Assembly: GCA_023264735.1 (NCBI GenBank)
Contig: JAHFVD010000032.1
Location: 1-64,000 of the forward strand
DNA: 64,000 bases
Direction: 5' to 3'
Source: Mycobacterium sp.
Lineage (GTDB): Bacteria > Actinomycetota > Actinomycetes > Mycobacteriales > Mycobacteriaceae
Program-made: the position numbers and the translations under genes
Notes under the pieces: generated by a model
Database searches by the model: none
What the model was told of the DNA's origin: nothing
What the model saw: the letters and a program-made list of their open reading frames with translations, nothing else
Shown here: piece after piece, positions 57,880 through 64,000 of the stretch
Position numbering within the stretch: the first letter of the stretch is position 1
Layout: each line of letters starts with the position of its first letter

Positions 57880-57894
57880 GCCGGCTGGGCGTCG
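57861..57894. terminator. Bidirectional hairpin between monooxygenase and rpf
   Basis: A 15-base stem (57861-57875 with 57880-57894), one T-G mismatch, and a four-base GTAA loop of GNRA type. It overlaps the monooxygenase stop codon and lies 11 bases past the stop of the convergent rpf gene. Symmetry suits a terminator for both directions. No T-tract follows. Confidence 0.65.
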
Positions 57895-57905
57895 TCAGCG
57901 AGGTT

Positions 57906-59872
<1,967 letters not shown>

Positions 59873-60451
59873 TTATAGTGCTATTTGCTGCTCAAGGTCT
59901 GCAGGCGAATTGACGTTGGCCAGCGCCGGACCGGCCGGTATCACGACCCGCTGGGTGACGACCGTCTCGGCCAGCGCCCGCATGCTGCGTTCGCCCGCGG
60001 CGACCAGGGCGTCGATGTGGTCGGCGAGGTCGGTGCGGTAGATGCCGGCCAAATAGTGGTCCCGGCCGTCCCAGGGCAACACGATGTCGACACCCCGGTA
60101 CTCGGCCAGCTCGTCGATGACATCAGTGGTCAGGAACGGCATGTCGACCGCGCTGACGAACGCCCGCTCCAGGCCGGCCGCCGCGGCGGCGCGTAGCCCA
60201 CGGCCGGTGGCCAGCAGCGGCCCCACCCCGCGAACCTCGTCGCGCAGCACCTCGGCTTCCAGCGCAGGTAACGCCTGGCCAGGGGCGGCGATCACGAATA
60301 CCGGCGCGCATCGGGATCCCAGGACGCCGATGGTGTACTCGACCATCGTGGTGCCGCCGTCGGGATGCGCCAGCGTGGCCTTGTCCCTGCCCATACGGCG
60401 CGACGCCCCACCAGCCAACACAACGGCGGCCAGCGGGGCGGGCGTGCTCAC
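59873..60451 (-). CDS. mobA: Molybdenum cofactor guanylyltransferase
   Basis: A 192-residue nucleotidyltransferase that joins GMP to molybdopterin. The signature [18 protein letters not shown] is clear, with [14 protein letters not shown] and [10 protein letters not shown] at the end. The start is GTG 60451. It is on the minus strand 19 bases after korB, but AT-rich DNA follows it. Molybdoenzymes are not encoded here. Confidence 0.93.
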   Translation of the reverse strand: MSTPAPLAAVVLAGGASRRMGRDKATLAHPDGGTTMVEYTIGVLGSRCAPVFVIAAPGQALPALEAEVLRDEVRGVGPLLATGRGLRAAAAAGLERAFVSAVDMPFLTTDVIDELAEYRGVDIVLPWDGRDHYLAGIYRTDLADHIDALVAAGERSMRALAETVVTQRVVIPAGPALANVNSPADLEQQIAL

Positions 60452-60470
60452 GGTTGGAGTCTAGGCTCGG

Positions 60471-61547
60471 CTAGTCAACGGTCCAGGTGTCGCGACCGCG
60501 CAGCAGCGATTGCAGCGCGTGCCGGTCATGCGGCGTGGCCTCGCGCGCCATCCGGACCTGGTCACGGGCCGCGTCGTCGTACGACGGCCGGCTGACCTGG
60601 CGGAAGACACCCATCACGGTGTGCTCGAGGTTCTGCTCATTCAGCCGCGACAGCGCGAAGGCGTAGGCGGAGTCCTCGATGGTCGCGTCGTGCACCACGA
60701 TGTCGCTGACCGCGACATCGGCGGTCTTGGCGACGTCCAGCCCGAACCCGGTCTTGACCACGCAGTACTCACCGTTGACGCCGAAGGTCACCGGCTCACC
60801 CTGGCGAACGTTGATGATCCGCTCCTCGGCGCCTTCCTTGCGGAGCAGGTCGAAGGAGCCGTCGTTGAAGATCGGGCAGTCCTGCATGATCTCGACCAGT
60901 GCGGCACCACGATGCGAGGCGGCCGCCTTGAGCACCTCCGACAGACCCTTGCGGTCGGAGTCCAGCGCCCGGCCGACGAACGTCGCCTCGGCGCCCAGTG
61001 CCAGCGACACGGGGTTGAACGGATAGTCCAGCGAGCCCATCGGGGTGGACTTGGTGACTTTGCCGACCTCGGAGGTCGGCGAGTACTGGCCCTTGGTCAG
61101 ACCGTAGATCCGGTTGTTGAACAGCAGGATCGTGATGTTGACGTTGCGGCGCAGCGCGTGGATCAGGTGGTTGCCACCGATCGACAGGGCGTCGCCGTCA
61201 CCGGTGACCACCCAGACCGACAGGTCCGGGCGGGCCAGCGCCAGACCGGTGGCGATGGTCGGCGCACGGCCGTGGATCGAGTGGAAGCCGTAGGTCTCCA
61301 GGTAGTACGGGAAACGGCTGGAGCAGCCGATGCCGCTGACGAAGGCGATGTTCTCGCGGCGCAGGCCCAGATCCGGCAGGAAGTTACGGATCGTGTTGAG
61401 GATGACGTAGTCACCGCAGCCCGGGCACCAGCGCACCTCCTGGTCGCTGGTGAAGTCCTTGGCTTTCTGCGGCTCGTCGGTGGTCGGCACCCACGCCGTC
61501 TTGGACACACCAGGTGCCAGCAGATCCGAGCCGATCAGGTCAGTCAT
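60471..61547 (-). CDS. korB: 2-oxoglutarate:ferredoxin oxidoreductase, beta subunit
   Basis: A 358-residue beta subunit with the thiamine diphosphate site: RWCPGCGDYVILNTIRNFLP, GIGCSSRFPYY, and VVTGDGDALSIGGNHLIHAL with NNRIYGLTKGQYSPTS (metal and ThDP binding). It also holds the cysteines for the one 4Fe-4S cluster. The enzyme converts 2-oxoglutarate to succinyl-CoA, an anaerobic-type alternative to the oxoglutarate dehydrogenase, and needs ferredoxin. ATG 61547 overlaps the korA stop by 4 bases. Confidence 0.96.
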   Translation of the reverse strand: MTDLIGSDLLAPGVSKTAWVPTTDEPQKAKDFTSDQEVRWCPGCGDYVILNTIRNFLPDLGLRRENIAFVSGIGCSSRFPYYLETYGFHSIHGRAPTIATGLALARPDLSVWVVTGDGDALSIGGNHLIHALRRNVNITILLFNNRIYGLTKGQYSPTSEVGKVTKSTPMGSLDYPFNPVSLALGAEATFVGRALDSDRKGLSEVLKAAASHRGAALVEIMQDCPIFNDGSFDLLRKEGAEERIINVRQGEPVTFGVNGEYCVVKTGFGLDVAKTADVAVSDIVVHDATIEDSAYAFALSRLNEQNLEHTVMGVFRQVSRPSYDDAARDQVRMAREATPHDRHALQSLLRGRDTWTVD

Positions 61548-63505
61548 CCGTTCACTCCTGCGCCAACTGTGCCGGTACTCACGGTAGCTGCCGCAAGTCT
61601 GGCGAATTTCGCTTTGTCGCTTTCCTTTTCGGCCAGCGTCCCGTCCAGCGCGGCATCGATGATGCCCTCCAGCTCGTCGGCCAGGAACGCCATGCCCTCC
61701 ACCTTCGTCACCGAGTGGACGTCGACCAGGTACGTGCCGCGCAACAGCAACGCCAGCTGACCGAGGTTCATCTCCGGCACCACCACGTTCGGGTACTTGC
61801 GCAGTACCTCGCCGAGGTTGGCCGGCATGGGATTGAGGTGGCGCAGGTGAGCCTGGGCAACCTTGATCCCGCGGCGGCGGGCCCGGCGGCACGCTTCACC
61901 GATCGGGCCGAACGAACTTCCCCAGCCCAGGATCAGCAGCTCGGCGTCGCCGGTCGGGTCGTCGACCGTGATGTCGGGCACCGTGATCCCGGCGATCTTG
62001 GCCTGCCGCAACCGGACCATGAGGTCATGGTTCGCCGGCTCGTAGGAGATGGCGCCGGAACCGTTGGCCGCCTCCAGGCCGCCGATGCGGTGCTCCAGAC
62101 CGGGGGTGCCGGGAACCGCGAACTGGCGGGCCAGCGTCTCCGGGTCACGGGCGTAGGGCTGGAAATCCTCGCCGGCCTTGGCGAAGTTGGGCTCGATCGG
62201 CTCGAAGGAGTTGATGTCCGGGATCCGCCATGGCTCCGAGCCGTTGGCGATCGCACCGTCGGACAGCAGGATCACCGGCGTCCGATAGGTCAGGGCGATC
62301 CGCGCGGCCTCGATGGCCACCTCGAAGCAGTCCGAGGGGGTGCTCGCGGACAGCACAGCCACGGGTGACTCGCCGTTGCGCCCGAACATGACCTGCAGCA
62401 GGTCGGCTTGCTCGGTCTTGGTGGGCAGGCCGGTGGACGGGCCGCCGCGCTGCACGTCGATCACCAGCAGCGGCAGCTCGGCCATCATGGCCAGGCCGAT
62501 CGCTTCGGACTTCAGCGAGATACCGGGGCCTGAGGTGCTGGTGACGCCGAGGGCACCGCCGTAGGACGCACCGATCGCAGCGCCGACGCCGGCGATCTCA
62601 TCCTCGGCCTGGAAGGTCAAGACGTTGAAGTTCTTGTGCTTGGACAGCTCGTGCAGGATGTCCGACGCCGGCGTGATCGGGTAGGTGCCGAGCACCACCT
62701 GGATGTCGGCGAGCTGACCGGCGGCGATCACGCCGTAGGCCAGTGCGGTGTTACCCGAGATCTGGCGGTACTCACCGGAAGCCAGCTTGGCCGGGGCGAT
62801 CTCGTAGGTGGTGCCGAACGCCTCGGTGGTCTCGCCGTAGTTCCAGCCGGCCTTGAGCGCGAGGACGTTCGCCTCGGCGACGTCGGGCTTGCGGGCGAAC
62901 TTCTCGCGGATGAACGTCTCGCTGGTCTCGATCGGCCGGCCGTACATCCATGACAGCAGCCCGAGCGCGAACATGTTCTTGGCGCGCTGGCCGTCCTTCT
63001 TGGTCGCACCGATCTCCTCGACGGCGCCCAGGGTCAGCGTGGTCATCGCAACGGCCTGCACGACGTAGTCGGACAGCTCTCCGCTGTCCAGCGGGTTGCT
63101 CTCGTAGCCAACCTTCGCGAGGTTGCGCTTCGTGAACTCGTCGGAGTTGGCGATCACCAGACCACCGCGCGGCAGGTCGCCGATGTTGGCCTTCAGCGCC
63201 GCGGGGTTCATGGCGACCAACACGTCGGGACGGTCACCCGCGGTGAGGATGTCGTAGTCGGCGATCTGGATCTGGAACGACGAGACGCCGGGCAGGGTGC
63301 CCTGTGGCGCGCGGATCTCGGCGGGGTAATTCGGTTGGGTGGCAAGGTCATTGCCCCACAGCGCGGCCTCCGACGTGAACCGGTCACCGGTCAGCTGCAT
63401 GCCGTCGCCGGAGTCACCGGCGAATCGGATGACGACCTTTTCCAGCTTTTGCCGGTTGCCCGAAGCACCGTTGCCGTTGGGACCCACGTCCCCGCCTTTC
63501 GTCAT
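61544..63505 (-). CDS. korA: 2-oxoglutarate:ferredoxin oxidoreductase, alpha subunit (gamma-alpha fusion)
   Basis: A 653-residue subunit, equal in length to M. tuberculosis KorA. The N-terminal gamma domain (VVIRFAGDSGDGMQLTGDRF and PAEIRAPQGTLPGVSSFQ) is fused to the alpha domain (GNTALAYGVIAAGQLADIQV, YPITPASDILHELSKH, TSTSGPGISLKSEAIGLAMM). ATG 63505 (MTKGGDVGPNGNG) is preferred. It heads the korAB operon; dyads at 63726-63765 lie upstream and may be operators. The ferredoxin partner is not in the window. Confidence 0.96.
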   Translation of the reverse strand: MTKGGDVGPNGNGASGNRQKLEKVVIRFAGDSGDGMQLTGDRFTSEAALWGNDLATQPNYPAEIRAPQGTLPGVSSFQIQIADYDILTAGDRPDVLVAMNPAALKANIGDLPRGGLVIANSDEFTKRNLAKVGYESNPLDSGELSDYVVQAVAMTTLTLGAVEEIGATKKDGQRAKNMFALGLLSWMYGRPIETSETFIREKFARKPDVAEANVLALKAGWNYGETTEAFGTTYEIAPAKLASGEYRQISGNTALAYGVIAAGQLADIQVVLGTYPITPASDILHELSKHKNFNVLTFQAEDEIAGVGAAIGASYGGALGVTSTSGPGISLKSEAIGLAMMAELPLLVIDVQRGGPSTGLPTKTEQADLLQVMFGRNGESPVAVLSASTPSDCFEVAIEAARIALTYRTPVILLSDGAIANGSEPWRIPDINSFEPIEPNFAKAGEDFQPYARDPETLARQFAVPGTPGLEHRIGGLEAANGSGAISYEPANHDLMVRLRQAKIAGITVPDITVDDPTGDAELLILGWGSSFGPIGEACRRARRRGIKVAQAHLRHLNPMPANLGEVLRKYPNVVVPEMNLGQLALLLRGTYLVDVHSVTKVEGMAFLADELEGIIDAALDGTLAEKESDKAKFARLAAATVSTGTVGAGVNG

Positions 63506-63725
63506 GTCCCGCCGGGTGTGGATTCCGCGTCGCTGCCGGGGTGGACGCGCCGACGGAATCGACAGCCCAGGAGTTGCTGTCACTCGCAGTACCGATTATT
63601 GCACTTTCTTAGGCAAGCCAGACCACGGGCGGCCGTTGACACACCGCCGGGCCTGGGCCGAAGGCACAGCTCACGGGCATGAGTCGCGGCCAGATGAGAC
63701 AAAAGTGTGTCGTTCGTCACTTTTC

Positions 63726-63765
63726 GAGAATGGCATTCTCTAAGAGAAGAACTACTCGCGAGTAG
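63726..63765. promoter_or_regulatory. Dyads upstream of korAB
   Basis: GAGAAT-GGC-ATTCTC (63726-63740) is a perfect 6-base-arm dyad; the next 6-mer GAGAAG (63744-63749) continues the pattern, so the three 6-mers are spaced 9 bases apart. CTACTCGCGAGTAG (63752-63765) is a perfect 14-base palindrome. They are 220-260 bases before korA and just past the stop of the leftward kinase. The binding protein is unknown. Confidence 0.45.
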
Positions 63766-63773
63766 CTCTCGAG

Positions 63774-64000
63774 TTACCGGCGCGCCTGCAGGCGTTTCTC
63801 CAGTTCACTGGCGACCAGTTCACTGGCCTCCTTCGCGGCGGCGCGGGGATCGGCGCCGGCCGCACGATTTGCCACATAACAGGTGGTGAACATGTCGCCG
63901 GCCCCGGTGGTCTGCACGCCCTCGACCCGCCAGGCGGCCGGTACCCGCACGCAGCTGTCGCCGGTATAGATGTCACAGCCCTCGGATCCGTACGTCACCA
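63774..64000 (-). CDS. PfkB-family carbohydrate kinase, C-terminal part
   Basis: The last 75 codons of a minus-strand gene that runs off the window. The sequence has GVQTTGAGDMFTTCYVANRA, the C-terminal catalytic motif (GAGD) of the PfkB/ribokinase superfamily, and a helical end (AAAKEASELVASELEKRLQA). The 5' end, including the substrate domain, is missing here, so the sugar or nucleoside substrate cannot be named. The only internal GTG at 63998 is not taken as a start. Confidence 0.75.
   Translation of the reverse strand, partial: VTYGSEGCDIYTGDSCVRVPAAWRVEGVQTTGAGDMFTTCYVANRAAGADPRAAAKEASELVASELEKRLQARR

Overview
The window is high-GC actinobacterial DNA and almost certainly comes from a Mycobacterium, most likely a fast grower (Mycolicibacterium type). 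Gene order follows the M. tuberculosis block around Rv2404c-Rv2455c closely: lepA, the Rv2405 and CBS genes, an RNase Z-like gene, the transglutaminase/alpha-E/ATP-grasp trio, rpsT, holA-comEC-comEA, nadD-rsfS-gpgP-octT-degV, proA-moxR-vwa, ribokinase, nadE, proB-obg-rpmA-rplU, rne, ndk, folC-valS, rpf genes, mobA and korAB. Product names rest on motif recognition and this synteny; no database search was run.

Left end (1-3.95 kb): an ANTAR-domain protein, a 13E12/DUF222 HNH protein, a frameshifted acyl-CoA dehydrogenase-type remnant, and two paralogous lipoproteins with PknH-like sensor domains. From 4 to 8.1 kb lie lepA, a divergent PemK-like gene, a CBS-domain protein and an aldo/keto reductase. 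From 8.1 to 12.4 kb is the most distinctive unit: a leftward operon of a Rieske oxygenase, a glutamine synthetase of the GlnT/gamma-glutamylmethylamide type, a creatininase-family hydrolase and a TetR regulator, joined by overlapping stop/start codons and preceded by a perfect palindrome. It looks like an amine or N-methyl compound catabolic module that is not in the tuberculosis gene order.

From 12.5 to 27.2 kb come the metallo-beta-lactamase and PepSY genes, the ATP-grasp/alpha-E/transglutaminase operon, rpsT, the holA-comEC-comEA unit, a dehydrogenase-YceI pair, and the five-gene nadD-to-degV operon, which combines NAD synthesis, ribosome silencing and methylglucose lipopolysaccharide precursor synthesis. 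From 27.3 to 30.5 kb are a secreted PE-PPE-domain hydrolase, small membrane proteins, a TetR regulator and an F420-type reductase. From 30.6 to 34.2 kb is proA-moxR-VWA. A short atypical gap (34.2-35.1 kb) holds only an orphan ORF and several inverted repeats.

From 35 to 57 kb the window is mostly housekeeping: ribokinase, a crotonase, NAD synthetase, YdcF, sirtuin, proB-obg-rpmA-rplU, a large RNase E with very acidic tails and a structured leader, ndk, a TnpB-related relic, DUF4233, folC, valS, DUF937, a saccharopine-dehydrogenase-like protein and an S9 peptidase. The FAD monooxygenase at 56.7 kb carries a one-base frameshift. From 57.9 to 63.5 kb are two tandem resuscitation-promoting factors with strong hairpins around them, a roughly 950-base non-coding stretch with three consecutive Crp-like dyads, mobA and the korAB 2-oxoglutarate:ferredoxin oxidoreductase. 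The window ends inside a PfkB-family kinase. I saw no rRNA, tRNA, CRISPR array, intact insertion sequence or prophage.
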